Assembly: GCA_029907105.1 (NCBI GenBank)
Contig: JARYMM010000001.1
Span: forward strand, 55,176-119,175
Direction of reading: 5' to 3'
From: Anaerolineae bacterium
GTDB lineage: Bacteria > Chloroflexota > Anaerolineae > UBA3071
DNA length: 64,000 bases
This document shows, piece after piece, positions 1-8,794 of the stretch; within the stretch, counting starts at the first letter, position 1, and each line of letters begins with the position of its first letter. Made by a program: the position numbers and the translations under genes. Under the pieces are notes generated by a model that made no database searches, was not told the origin of the DNA, and saw nothing but the letters and a program-made list of their open reading frames with translations.

Positions 1-2
1 CG

Positions 3-437
3 CTACCGTCCGGCTGCCGCTCGCAAGTTTTCCACAAACCAGGCATCGCTCTCGGCCACATGGCGGGCGATCTCGGCAAGGGACCACTCCGCCTCGCCCA
101 GCGGATGGGCATCCAGTTGCTCCGCCGTGACCCCGACGAGTTCGGCGATGAGACGGCCACGCGTTTCGCCCCACAGGTTCAGGGCATAGTTGACCTGCCC
201 TGCTTCCATCACATCGAGGCAGTGAGGGTCCAGAGCCTGGCGGGTGTGGAGCATCTGACGCAGATGATTGTCATCGTGCCAGCGCAGGTCGGCGAAGTAT
301 TGCTTGACCGGCTCCTGCAAATCCCCACCGACCTTGCCCATGTCCTCCGGTGTGAGGCCCATGTCCAAAATGGCCTCCACCGAAGCCAGATAGCTCTCGA
401 AGAGCTGGCGCATGAGATCTTTGACTCGCGGTTCCAT
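3..437 (-). CDS. DinB-like small protein
   Basis: A 144-residue soluble protein with no signal peptide. The start is the ATG at 437, preceded by a good ribosome site (AAAGGAGG, 8 nt upstream). The last 50 residues look like the first helices of a DinB/YfiT-type four-helix bundle: an amphipathic segment, then W118 and H126 in the context EWSLAEIARH. In that family the histidine helps bind a metal, and members include thiol-dependent transferases. Here the recognisable part lies at the C-terminus and the protein stops soon after it, so the domain order is unusual or the gene is truncated. It is the last gene of a leftward run, 92 bp after the YhhN gene. No activity can be assigned. Confidence 0.5.
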   Translation of the reverse strand: MEPRVKDLMRQLFESYLASVEAILDMGLTPEDMGKVGGDLQEPVKQYFADLRWHDDNHLRQMLHTRQALDPHCLDVMEAGQVNYALNLWGETRGRLIAELVGVTAEQLDAHPLGEAEWSLAEIARHVAESDAWFVENLRAAAGR

Positions 438-529
438 TGGGAAATCCTCCTTTCTGTCATCCGGGCTCCTGCCGGACAGCCATGTCCGGCGGCCTGACTG
501 GTCAGAACCCAGCCTGAGCAAGCTGCTTC

Positions 530-1288
530 TCACAACATACGCAACCCCGCCGCCGTAGAGAACACGATGAGCAACTGCCCTACGATGTAAGTCATCCACA
601 CCAGGTCGCCAATCAGCAGGAAATGGCCATTCTGGAACAGCCGATGTCCCAGCAGCGTGTCGGAGATCACGAACAGCGCGCCGCCCATCGCCAGCGGCAC
701 AAAATGCACTTCTTGCAGCGCCAGGCTCAGCGCCAGCCCGGCCATCGCTGCCAGCAGCAGCGCATAAGCCAGCGAGCCATAGCTGAGCATGGCAGGCGTC
801 TGCGGCGAGCGGATCAGCGTCCACCACAGCACCACGGCGACAAGCAGGAAGCCAACCAGCGCAGCGGCCCGCGCGCTGCCGCTGTGCAGTCCCAGCACTG
901 TCCCCAGCCGCAGATAGCCGACGATGTACAGCACGTGGGCCGCGCCGAAAGCGGCCATGCCGAAGAGCACGTGCTGCGGCAGCGGCAGGAGCTCAGCCAT
1001 GATCAGGTCGCCAAGGAGCGAAAAAGCCATGCCCCAGAACAGCAGTGCGGCGTAGCTGGCCAGCGGCGTGCCGGCCGCGCCCACTCGCCACCAGAGCAGG
1101 GCGCAGGCCACCAGGATGGCTGACGAGAGCAGCTTGTTGGCGCGGGGGATGCGGTTTATCCGTTTCTCGTCCAGCCGCCCGAAGGCAAAGCCCAGGACCA
1201 ACAGCCCTGTCCAGAGGGCCAGCAATGCGTACAACAGGACAACATACGGTTTGGAAATGAGCAGTCTGAAGCAGCAAAGGCTTTCCAG
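530..1288 (-). CDS. YhhN family membrane protein
   Basis: About 250 residues with roughly eight hydrophobic segments, matching the YhhN/TMEM86 family, some members of which hydrolyse lysoplasmalogens in membranes. Visible family features are a GDL motif after a Phe-rich helix (FSLLGDLIMAE), a following FGxxxFGxxHxxY-like stretch, and a late SDTLLGHRLF segment. The start is uncertain: there is no ATG or GTG near the expected N-terminus. The given coordinate uses a CTG 12 nt after AGAGGG; a TTG further in (about 1234) is the alternative. It lies 29 bp downstream of the Ldh2-type dehydrogenase and is probably co-transcribed with it. The family call is fairly safe; the enzymatic role is not proven by the sequence. 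Confidence 0.65.
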   Translation of the reverse strand: MESLCCFRLLISKPYVVLLYALLALWTGLLVLGFAFGRLDEKRINRIPRANKLLSSAILVACALLWWRVGAAGTPLASYAALLFWGMAFSLLGDLIMAELLPLPQHVLFGMAAFGAAHVLYIVGYLRLGTVLGLHSGSARAAALVGFLLVAVVLWWTLIRSPQTPAMLSYGSLAYALLLAAMAGLALSLALQEVHFVPLAMGGALFVISDTLLGHRLFQNGHFLLIGDLVWMTYIVGQLLIVFSTAAGLRML

Positions 1289-1317
1289 TTCTTCGTTTCC
1301 CTCTCTTGTTTTTTCCC

Positions 1318-2421
1318 CTACAAATCGTACTCTACTCCCGTCTCCTCGGCAATCTTGCGCAGGTCGGCGACGACCTTGGGATGGAGCGGGATGCCGTGAG
1401 CCAGCCGCTCCTCGGCCATCTCGAACTCTTTCTCGCCGTGGATGTAGATGCGCTCCTGCCCCTCGGCCCTGGCCGAATGCTTCAAACATCGGATGATGTC
1501 ATCCATGGTGGCCTTGAATTCCGCCAGCGGCCGGAAACCATCCACGCGCAAAGCGCCGAAGAAATGCCCCACGTTGGCCGGCAGCGGCCTTCCCTCCGCC
1601 GTCTTGGGGTAGATGTTGGTGGCGTATCCGGCGCCGGGCAACACGCCCGAAAGCACGTCCACCAGCAAAGCCAGGCCATACCCTTTGTGACCGCCGAGTT
1701 CTTCGCCCGCGCCACCCAAGGGCAGGAGCCCCCCGCCTGCCCGGCTCAGGAAATTGCGCAGCACCCGCCCGGCATCCGTGGTCGGCAGGCCCTGTTCGTC
1801 TGTGGCCCAGCCCAGGGGCAGCGGCTTTCCCTGGCGATCGTATTCCTCCAGCTTGCCCCGCGGCACGGTGGAGGTGGCCATGTCCAGCACAAAGGGGCGC
1901 TCCTCACCTGCCGGGGCCGCCACGCTGATGGGATTGGTGCCCAGCATGGCGTCGCGGCCGAAAGTGGGCACCACCAGCACGTCGGCATTGGTCATGGAAA
2001 TGCCGATGCACTCATGCTCCAGGGCCATCATGGCGTAGTAGCCGGCGATACCGTAGTGGTTGGAGTTGCGCACGGTGACGAAGCCCGCGCCGACCTGCAG
2101 CGCCTTCTCGATGGCCAGCCGCATGGCCCGCACCGACACCGGCTGGCCGAGCCCGGCGCCGCCGTCTATCAGCGCCGTAGCCGGCATCTCGTGCACGACC
2201 GTGATCTTCGGCCGGGCCAGCATCACCCCATCACGCAGGCCGTTGACGTAACGGCGGAGCCGCGCCACGCCGTGCGAGTCGATCCCCCGCAGATTGGCGG
2301 CCACCAGATTGTCGGCGGTGATCGCCGCATCCTCCGGTGGCACGTCCAGCTTGACGAACACCCGCGTGCAGAAATCCTTCAGCGGCTCTGCCCAGACGAC
2401 GGTTGCACTCTCTTCAGACAT
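1318..2421 (-). CDS. Malate/L-lactate dehydrogenase, Ldh2 family
   Basis: A 367-residue cytoplasmic NAD(P)-dependent 2-hydroxyacid dehydrogenase of the Ldh2/MDG family (malate, lactate or ureidoglycolate dehydrogenases), which is unrelated to the Rossmann-fold LDH/MDH enzymes. Family hallmarks are RGIDSHG at 45-51, the catalytic-type histidine in NSNHYG (H122), and GGHKGYGLALLVDVLSG near residue 240. Full family length. The ATG at 2421 follows GAGAGGAG by 4-5 nt. The substrate cannot be read from sequence; malate or a sugar-derived hydroxyacid is most likely. It sits in a leftward run after the DUF1385 gene, with a 91-bp gap filled by an 8-bp repeat array. Confidence 0.85.
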   Translation of the reverse strand: MSEESATVVWAEPLKDFCTRVFVKLDVPPEDAAITADNLVAANLRGIDSHGVARLRRYVNGLRDGVMLARPKITVVHEMPATALIDGGAGLGQPVSVRAMRLAIEKALQVGAGFVTVRNSNHYGIAGYYAMMALEHECIGISMTNADVLVVPTFGRDAMLGTNPISVAAPAGEERPFVLDMATSTVPRGKLEEYDRQGKPLPLGWATDEQGLPTTDAGRVLRNFLSRAGGGLLPLGGAGEELGGHKGYGLALLVDVLSGVLPGAGYATNIYPKTAEGRPLPANVGHFFGALRVDGFRPLAEFKATMDDIIRCLKHSARAEGQERIYIHGEKEFEMAEERLAHGIPLHPKVVADLRKIAEETGVEYDL

Positions 2422-2470
2422 CTTTCTCTCCTCTCACTTCGCGCGGGGACCCATAGGTCTGACTCAGCTC

Positions 2471-2535
2471 CCTCGCTGCCTTGTTGCCTCATTGCCTTGT
2501 TGCCTCATTGCCTCATTGCCCCGTTGCCTCGTTCC
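2471..2535. repeat. 8-bp tandem repeat array (TTGCCTYR)
   Basis: About seven imperfect copies of an 8-bp unit TTGCCTTG/TTGCCTCA. The array fills most of the gap between the DUF1385 and Ldh2 genes and runs into the coding sequence, so that the last residues of the DUF1385 protein (NEATGQ) are encoded by it. A related array lies at 34925-34971. Confidence 0.8.
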
Positions 2536-3436
2536 TCACCCCATCCGCTGCCAACACCTTCTCCAGGGCGGCTATGGCACATTCCAGCATGCGTTCGTCG
2601 GGCTCGCGCGTCGTCAATCGTTGCACCAGCAGGCCAGGTGCGGTCAGCCAGCGCACCAGGGGGTTGTCCTGGTGGTTGGCGCTGAAGCGCACCAACTCAT
2701 AAGCGATGCCGGCGACCACGGGGATGAGCAGCAGGCGGGCCAGCAGCCGCTGCCACCAGTGATCGAACTGGAAGGGGGCGAAAAGGAGAATGGCCACCAT
2801 GACCACCAGCAGCAGGAAGCTGGTGCCGCAGCGGGTATGGGCGGTGGGGAAAGCGTTCACTTCCTGGGGTGTCAGCGGTCGCCCTGCCTCGTAAGCGTTG
2901 ACCGTCTTGTGCTCCGCGCCGTGGTGAGCGAAGACACGCCGCACGTCGGGCATGAAGCTGATGGCCCAGACGTAGCCGATGAACAGCGCCAGCCGCAAAG
3001 CCCCCTCCAGCAGGCTGCTCAGCAGGTGCGAAGCGATGAACCGCTCCAGCCACTGCGCCACCAGGCTGGGAATGAAGAAAAAGACGCCGATGCCGATGGC
3101 CAGGGACAGGGTGATCGTCCCCCAGGCCAGCGGGCCGCTGAACTCGATGTCCTCTTCCTCGGCCAGCGCCACATTGGCGGAGAAGGTCAGCGTGCGCATG
3201 CCCAGCACCAGGGCATCCCACAGCACGCCCAGCCCGCGCAGGAAGGGCAGCCGGAACCAGCGGCTGGTGTAAATCCGTCCCCGCAGCGGCTCGTCGTGCA
3301 GGACGATGTGGCCCTGGGGATGGCGCGCGGCCACGGCCATGTGCGTGCGCCCGCGCATCATCACCCCCTCGATAACCGCCTGCCCGCCGTAGTGAAACCT
3401 GTCTTCGGCTCTCCCCCGGTGGTGATTTCCTGCCAT
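2513..3436 (-). CDS. DUF1385 family membrane protein
   Basis: A 307-residue multi-pass membrane protein of the DUF1385 family, found across Firmicutes, Chloroflexota and other phyla, function unknown. Diagnostic motifs are GGQAVIEGVMMRG at 17-29 and HHGAEHKTVNAYE at 171-183, the latter with several His/Glu that could bind a metal. Hydrophobic segments lie near 107-128, 146-162, 205-222 and 235-250. The ATG at 3436 follows GGGAGAAG. The final residues run into an 8-bp repeat array. It sits 29 bp downstream of the phosphate butyryltransferase gene, so it is likely in one transcript. Confidence 0.85.
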   Translation of the reverse strand: MAGNHHRGRAEDRFHYGGQAVIEGVMMRGRTHMAVAARHPQGHIVLHDEPLRGRIYTSRWFRLPFLRGLGVLWDALVLGMRTLTFSANVALAEEEDIEFSGPLAWGTITLSLAIGIGVFFFIPSLVAQWLERFIASHLLSSLLEGALRLALFIGYVWAISFMPDVRRVFAHHGAEHKTVNAYEAGRPLTPQEVNAFPTAHTRCGTSFLLLVVMVAILLFAPFQFDHWWQRLLARLLLIPVVAGIAYELVRFSANHQDNPLVRWLTAPGLLVQRLTTREPDERMLECAIAALEKVLAADGVRNEATGQ

Positions 3437-3465
3437 CTTCTCTCCCGTTATTCCCGATGAGCAGC

Positions 3466-4365
3466 TCAGCACAGCAGCACCCCCAGGGCGATGCTGGCCA
3501 GCTTGGTCTCCAAGGGGGCGGAGCGGGAGGCCACCACCAGCGGCGCGCTGGCGCCCACGACCACGCCGCACATCGTGCCTTTGGCGAAGTAGATCATCGC
3601 CTTGGCCAGCAGATTCGCAGCCTCGATGTCGGGGGCGATGAGGATGTCGGCGCGGCCAGCGACGGGGCTGTTGATGCTCTTGGCTTCCGCTGACTCCAGG
3701 GAGATGGCGTTGTCCAAGGCCAGCGGACCATCCACGATGGCCCCCTGGATCTGATGGCGGTCGGCCATCTTGGCCAGGTTGGCCGCATCCAGGGTGGCCG
3801 GGATCTTGGGATTGACCATCTCCGTCCCGGCCAGGATGGCCACGCGCGGCTGTTCCACGCCCAGAGCCTGGGCCACGAACACGGCGTTACGCACGATGTC
3901 CACTTTTTGCTCCAGCGTGGGGGCCACGACCACACCGCCATCGCTGACGAAGAGCAGACGGTTGTAGCCGGGAAGCTCGATAACGGCGACGTGAGTCAGC
4001 AGATTGCCGGTGCGCAACCCCGTCTCCCTGTCCAATGCGGCCTTCAGGAAGGCCCCGGTCTCGATCTTGCCCTTCATGGCCATCTGAGCGTGGCCCAAGC
4101 GCACCAGTTCCATCGTCTTACGCGCCGCGGCGCGGACGTTGGCTTCGTCCACAATCATCATGTGACCGATGTCCAACTTCTCCTCTTCGGCCGTGCGTCG
4201 AATGACGGCCCGATCTCCGACCAGGATACAATCGGCGATGCCGGTCTGTTCTGCCGTATGCGCCGCTTCCAGGATCTGCGGGTCGTCGGCGCTGGCGATG
4301 GCCACGCTCCTGGGCCCTTTCTCCCGCGCCTTGGCCAGCAGTTGTTCAAACGTGGTGATGGCCAT
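3466..4365 (-). CDS. ptb: Phosphate butyryltransferase-like (Ptb)
   Basis: A 299-residue protein of the phosphate acetyl/butyryltransferase family, which interconverts acyl-CoA and acyl phosphate. The length and the N-terminus (TTFEQLLAKAREKGPRSVAIASADD) match Ptb more closely than the longer Pta. Other supporting stretches are MKGKIETGAFLKAALD, LFVSDGGVVVAPT and the C-terminal LIAPDIEAANLLAKAMIYFA, typical of the family. No butyrate or acetate kinase gene is adjacent, so its partner would lie elsewhere. It begins 9 bp downstream of the HEAT-repeat gene, whose promoter probably drives both. Chain-length preference cannot be told from sequence. Confidence 0.85.
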   Translation of the reverse strand: MAITTFEQLLAKAREKGPRSVAIASADDPQILEAAHTAEQTGIADCILVGDRAVIRRTAEEEKLDIGHMMIVDEANVRAAARKTMELVRLGHAQMAMKGKIETGAFLKAALDRETGLRTGNLLTHVAVIELPGYNRLLFVSDGGVVVAPTLEQKVDIVRNAVFVAQALGVEQPRVAILAGTEMVNPKIPATLDAANLAKMADRHQIQGAIVDGPLALDNAISLESAEAKSINSPVAGRADILIAPDIEAANLLAKAMIYFAKGTMCGVVVGASAPLVVASRSAPLETKLASIALGVLLC

Positions 4366-4374
4366 GCCTGTCTC

Positions 4375-5256
4375 CTATGTGCCCGGTGCCCGATGGCGGG
4401 TGAGGCTGCGCCACATCCAACGTCGGCGCAACCGCCGCAGCGCCCATCGGGCGGCCTGGCTGACCGGCCCTTGCAGCGCCTGGCCGTCATCGTCCAGAAG
4501 CGCCTGCAGGGCCTGGCCGACGGTCTCATCGAGGGCGGCGTCCCTGCTGCGGCCCAGGGCTTCTGCCGCATACCAGCGCACCTGGGGGTCTGCATCGTGC
4601 AGGGCCTTGGCGAGCCCGGCAACGGCCGCGGCATTGAGGCCCATGCGGCCCAAGGCCCAGGCGGCACTGCGCCGCACCAGCACGTGTTCCTGCTCGTCGT
4701 TCAGCCGCACCACCAAAGCGTCGGCCGCCGAAGGGTCGCCCAATTTCCCCAGGGCCCAGGCGGCCATCCGCCGCACGCCAGCCGCCTCGTCACGCAGCAT
4801 CTGCAGGAGCAAGGGGACGGCTTCTGCCGTGCCAATGCGCCCCAGGGCCTCGACGGCGCTGGCGCGCAGCCCCACGTGCTGGCTGCGGGCAGCCTCCAGC
4901 AACGCCGGCACGGCCCGTCGGTCCCCCAACATGCCCAACGCTTCTGCCGCTGCCGCCTGCCGGACCACGGGCGGCGTGCGCAGGGCTTGCAGGAGCGATT
5001 CCAGGGAAGCCCGGCTGCCCTGGGTGGCCAGCGATTGACCGGCCTGCCAGCGCACGAACGGCTCCTTATCTGCCAGCGCTCCTACCAGCGTGATCATCTC
5101 GTCCCGATCCAGGGGCACCGTGGCCAGCGCCGCAGCCATCTCCCAGCGTCGGCGGGGGTTGGGATCGGCCAGGGTGGACACGGGATCACCGACGAAGCGG
5201 CGTTGGCGAAGACCCAACCGTGCTGCCCAGGTGCGAAAGCGCCGCCCCAACTCCAT
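4375..5256 (-). CDS. HEAT-repeat protein
   Basis: A 293-residue protein made almost entirely of about eight tandem HEAT/PBS-lyase-type repeats of about 31 residues, e.g. RRAVPALLEAARSQ followed by GLRASAVEALGRIG. These helical repeats form a scaffold for binding proteins or act as a bilin-lyase-like fold. No catalytic motif is seen. The ATG at 5256 is preferred over an in-frame ATG 30 nt upstream because GGAGGAG lies 7 nt before it. The final part is basic (RRLRRRWMWR). It is the first gene after a TTGACA-16-TATACT promoter at 5300-5327. Confidence 0.8.
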   Translation of the reverse strand: MELGRRFRTWAARLGLRQRRFVGDPVSTLADPNPRRRWEMAAALATVPLDRDEMITLVGALADKEPFVRWQAGQSLATQGSRASLESLLQALRTPPVVRQAAAAEALGMLGDRRAVPALLEAARSQHVGLRASAVEALGRIGTAEAVPLLLQMLRDEAAGVRRMAAWALGKLGDPSAADALVVRLNDEQEHVLVRRSAAWALGRMGLNAAAVAGLAKALHDADPQVRWYAAEALGRSRDAALDETVGQALQALLDDDGQALQGPVSQAARWALRRLRRRWMWRSLTRHRAPGT

Positions 5257-5299
5257 ATGCAGACTCCTCCAGGCAAGAGTAGACAAGGAAATCAGCTAC

Positions 5300-5327
5300 A
5301 GTATACCACGTTCGCCCGCCCTGTCAA
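5300..5327 (-). promoter_or_regulatory. Sigma-70 type promoter for HEAT-ptb run
   Basis: On the minus strand: -35 TTGACA (5322-5327), 16-bp spacer, -10 TATACT (5300-5305) preceded by TG, ahead of the HEAT-repeat gene. It is divergent from the promoter at 5392-5420. Confidence 0.7.
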
Positions 5328-5391
5328 CTGTACCGGGCAGGGATGCGCACGGGAAAGCCTTCTGCTGTGCTATGCTCGATGAGCCGTCCGT

Positions 5392-5420
5392 TTGCGCGAT
5401 GGTGCGGCTTGTGCTAGAAT
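5392..5420 (+). promoter_or_regulatory. Sigma-70 type promoter, extended -10
   Basis: -35 TTGCGC (5392-5397), 17-bp spacer, -10 TAGAAT (5415-5420) directly preceded by TGC (extended -10). It lies about 95 bp before the start of the 1058-residue secreted protein. Confidence 0.6.
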
Positions 5421-5513
5421 AAAGGCCGTCTTTGCCCGAAACAGCGCCTGGGGGCGCCGTTTACGGACTTGTGGTTGTCTACGAAAAAACACAAAGGAGC
5501 AAAAAGCAGTGTC

Positions 5514-8500
5514 ATGGACACGACAGGCCCCTTTCTAGGTCGTTTGGAGTGGCTGCTCGAGGGGAAATGGGGCAGCAGGCTGCTCAGCTTCGTGCTGATT
5601 CCCCTGTTGGTTATCGCCGCCCTGTTGTTGCCGCCCATTTCCGGGCTGGAGCGGGTGCTCAGCGTCGGCCACGTGCCCATTGGCTGGGAAGGCGGCGCTC
5701 TGGTGGACCCGGATGGGACCCAGGTCACTTTCCCCGCCGAAGGTCTGGGCGAGCCGATCAAGGCCAAACTGGAAGCGATCCCGCGTGTGAGTTTCCTGGA
5801 AGGGAGCGCCGGCAGCGAGTGGGTCATCGCCGCCGAGAATCTGCCCAACTGGCTCATTCCCAAGAGCCCCCTGTACGTGCTCAGTGTGCGAGGCCGTGAG
5901 CCTGCGGCGGTCATCTTCACCCTGCCCATTCCCAATGACGCCGAGCCTCATGAGACCCTGGACCTGTACACCTGGAACAGCGAGAGCACGGCCTGGGAAT
6001 GGCTGCCCAGCCAGATCATCCCCGAGGACGACCTTATCGAGGCGCGGCTGGACGACGTGCCCGTTTCGGTGATGGTCATGCAGACCAACCCGCACCCGCT
6101 GAGAGTGGCCGCTGACCTGCCGCCCGGCGCCGACGTTCCGGCCGCCGGACGTGAGGCTCTGACAGAGGTGTACGCCATGGGCCTCAACCTGGGGGGCGAC
6201 GGCAGCATCGAAGGAGACGTGCATGCCCTGCCCCAGGCAGCGGCCGATGTCTCCTATGCCATAGTTCCCATGCTGCGCAACTGGTATGAAGATGGCACGG
6301 TGCGCACCGATCTCATCAACAACCTGCTGGTCAGCCGCGAGCAGCAGGAGGTGCACTTCGCCGCCATCGAAGCGCTGGTGGTGAGCGGCCTCTACGCCGG
6401 TGTGGACCTCGACTACCGCGGTGTGGACCCGGCGCTGCGGGCCGAGTTCACGGCCTTCGTAAGCGAGCTGGCCGGGCGGCTGCATGCCCAGGGCAAGCAG
6501 CTCTCACTGCGCGTCGAGGCCCCCTTCCAGATCGCGGCCGACCGCTGGGAAACCGGAGGCTATGACTGGCGGGCGTTGGGCCGTGTGGCCGATGCGGTCT
6601 CCATTCCGGCCATCGTGGACCCCCGCAGCTATGCGCCGGGCGGCCAGATGGAGGCTTTGCTGAACTGGGCGGTGGGCGAGATCGAGCGCAGCAAAATCCA
6701 GCTCGTCTTGCCGGCGCGCAGTGTGGAAAAGGCCGGACAATATCTGTTGCTGAAGGGCTACGACGAAGCCTTGCAGCCGTTGCTAGGGCAGATCCAGAGC
6801 GCCGAACCGGTGGTCGTCCCGGGTCAGCCGGTGAACCTGACCCTGCTCGCCGAGCGGCAGGCGAGCGGGTTGATCTATGACCAGGTGTTGGGCTCCTACA
6901 GTTACCAGTACCGGGACAATGCCGGTGACACGCGCACGGTGTGGCTGGAGAATGCCGCCAGCCTGGCCCAGAAGATGTCTCTGGCCGAGCGCTACCACCT
7001 GCGCGGCCTCACCTTGCAGCACCTGCTGGCCCCGGCCAGCGATCCGGAAGTGTGGGATCTGGCGCGCCGTTTCCAGGAGGGGGCGGCTTCGCCGGGCTCC
7101 AGCAATTATGCGCTGGCCTGGAAGGTGACCGACGCCGATGGCCGCACCGTGGCTGTCGAGCAACGCCCCTTAGGTGAGCGCACCTTCAGCTTTTCGGCAC
7201 CGGAGCGGGTGGGCGGGGAACTGCGCGTGGAAGTGGGCCTGGCCGATCGCGGCCGGCCGGTGGCCAGCGCCGAGGCCATCGCCCTGAGCGTGGCCACGGC
7301 CACGCCGACCGTCACGCCGACGCCTACCCCGACGCCCACGCCGGAGTTCACCCCCACGCCGGTGCCCACGCCCACGCCGAACAGGCCGCAGGTCGTGGTG
7401 AACGGCACGTACAATGTGCGCAGCGGGCCGGGTACCAACTACCCCCGGGCTGGCCAGGTACAGGCCGGGCAGACGCTGGAGATCGTGGCCAAGAACCCCG
7501 ATGGCACCTGGTGGCAGGTGTGTTGCGTGAACGGCCAGCAGGTGTGGATCAAGGCCGATCTGGCACCTGTCCAGGGCCCGACGAGCAACGTGACCGTAGC
7601 CTCCAACATCCCACCCACGCCGACCCCCGCGCCGCAGCAGAGTGCTTCACCGCCACCGGCCAGCGGGGCCTGTGCTTTCGGCTACGGCATCCAGGCCGAG
7701 GCCAGGTATGACCCCCAGCGCGTGGCCGATGCCATCAAAGACCTGGGCTTCAATTGGTTCAAGCAGCAGGTGCCCTGGGAGGACATCGAGCCCAGCCCGG
7801 GGAACTACCAGTGGGGCTGGGTGGACAACATCGTCAATGTCATGAATGCCAACGGCATCAAGGTCATGCTCAGCGTGCCCAAAGCGCCCTGTTGGGCGCG
7901 CGACCCTGCCTATGGCTGTCGTGACGAGGGACCGCCCAAGGATCCCAACACCTACGGCAATTTCATGGGCCAGATGGCGGCGCGCTATAAGGGCAAGGTC
8001 CAGGCCTATGAGATCTGGAACGAACAGAACATGAATTACGAATGGGGCTACGAGCCTTTCGATGCCGGCCGTTATGTGCGCTTGTTGCAGGCGGCCTACC
8101 AGGCCATCAAGGCGCAAGACCCTGCGGCCATCGTCATCAGCGGTGCGCCGACCCCTACGGGTTCAGGGCCACCTGCGGCTGTGGATGACTTCATCTATCT
8201 GGAGCAGATGTTGCAAGCGGGCATGGCCAGGTACTGCGATGCCGTCGGCGTGCATCCCAGCGGCTACAATGTGCCCCCCGACCTGCGTCATGAGCAGGTG
8301 AACGATCCCACGGCCATCTTCCGCGGCCCCTCGGACAACAAGCACCATAGCTGGAGCTTCCGCTCGACCATGGAAGGGTACCGCAATTACCTGGTCACCT
8401 ATGGTGCAGGCAACAAGTGCCTCTGGCCGACGGAATTCGGCTGGGCCTCCAGCCCTGCGCCGGTACAGCACTACGAGTACGCCGCCGACAACACGCTGCA

Positions 8501-8690
8501 GGAGCAGGCCGATTTCACCGTGCGCGCCTATCAGATGATGAAGAACTGGGGGTTTGTGGGCACGGCGTTCCTTTGGAACCTCAACTACGAGGTGGTGGCC
8601 CCCGGCTCGGAGATGGGGCAGTGGGGCATCGTGGACAGCGGCTGGGGCCCGCGGCCGGTGTACAATGCCCTGAAGAACATGGCCAAATAA
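5514..8690 (+). CDS. Secreted GH18-like/SH3b/GH39-like multidomain protein
   Basis: A 1058-residue exported protein. Residues 22-41 form one membrane segment (anchor or uncleaved signal). Residues about 216-430 resemble a GH18 barrel with GVDLDYRG at 297-304, but the catalytic Glu of the DxxDxDxE motif is Arg, so this domain is probably not a chitinase. A Pro/Thr linker (about 596-625) precedes a bacterial SH3 domain (629-686: NVRSGPGTNYPRAG, GTWWQV), then a second linker. Residues 718-1058 form a clan-A glycosidase-like barrel with WNEQN (E837, acid/base candidate) and WPTEFGW (E974, nucleophile candidate). The ATG at 5514 follows AAAGGAG with a long 14-nt spacing. It probably binds and trims wall or matrix polysaccharide. 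The substrate is unknown. Confidence 0.75.
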   Translation: MDTTGPFLGRLEWLLEGKWGSRLLSFVLIPLLVIAALLLPPISGLERVLSVGHVPIGWEGGALVDPDGTQVTFPAEGLGEPIKAKLEAIPRVSFLEGSAGSEWVIAAENLPNWLIPKSPLYVLSVRGREPAAVIFTLPIPNDAEPHETLDLYTWNSESTAWEWLPSQIIPEDDLIEARLDDVPVSVMVMQTNPHPLRVAADLPPGADVPAAGREALTEVYAMGLNLGGDGSIEGDVHALPQAAADVSYAIVPMLRNWYEDGTVRTDLINNLLVSREQQEVHFAAIEALVVSGLYAGVDLDYRGVDPALRAEFTAFVSELAGRLHAQGKQLSLRVEAPFQIAADRWETGGYDWRALGRVADAVSIPAIVDPRSYAPGGQMEALLNWAVGEIERSKIQLVLPARSVEKAGQYLLLKGYDEALQPLLGQIQSAEPVVVPGQPVNLTLLAERQASGLIYDQVLGSYSYQYRDNAGDTRTVWLENAASLAQKMSLAERYHLRGLTLQHLLAPASDPEVWDLARRFQEGAASPGSSNYALAWKVTDADGRTVAVEQRPLGERTFSFSAPERVGGELRVEVGLADRGRPVASAEAIALSVATATPTVTPTPTPTPTPEFTPTPVPTPTPNRPQVVVNGTYNVRSGPGTNYPRAGQVQAGQTLEIVAKNPDGTWWQVCCVNGQQVWIKADLAPVQGPTSNVTVASNIPPTPTPAPQQSASPPPASGACAFGYGIQAEARYDPQRVADAIKDLGFNWFKQQVPWEDIEPSPGNYQWGWVDNIVNVMNANGIKVMLSVPKAPCWARDPAYGCRDEGPPKDPNTYGNFMGQMAARYKGKVQAYEIWNEQNMNYEWGYEPFDAGRYVRLLQAAYQAIKAQDPAAIVISGAPTPTGSGPPAAVDDFIYLEQMLQAGMARYCDAVGVHPSGYNVPPDLRHEQVNDPTAIFRGPSDNKHHSWSFRSTMEGYRNYLVTYGAGNKCLWPTEFGWASSPAPVQHYEYAADNTLQEQADFTVRAYQMMKNWGFVGTAFLWNLNYEVVAPGSEMGQWGIVDSGWGPRPVYNALKNMAK

Positions 8691-8714
8691 CTTAGCCACC
8701 TGTGCGGTTGGTAG

Positions 8715-8734
8715 GACAACTGCTCGCAGTTGTC
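8715..8734. repeat. Palindromic element, 9-bp arms
   Basis: GACAACTGC-TC-GCAGTTGTC, a perfect inverted repeat between the two glycosidase genes. It has no T-run, so it is more like a small dispersed palindrome than a strong terminator. Confidence 0.5.
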
Positions 8735-8794
8735 TACTACGTGATCAAAGAGCTACGAGAGCTGTTAGTCAAAACTGAACTACTGTGAGGTGCC

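Noticed and set aside
7300..7390. Repeated ACGCC/CCGAC coding DNA in the secreted protein
   Set aside because: Fully explained by a Pro/Thr linker in a high-GC codon set; not counted among the period-7/8 arrays. The same applies to 8930-9070 and 35880-36000.
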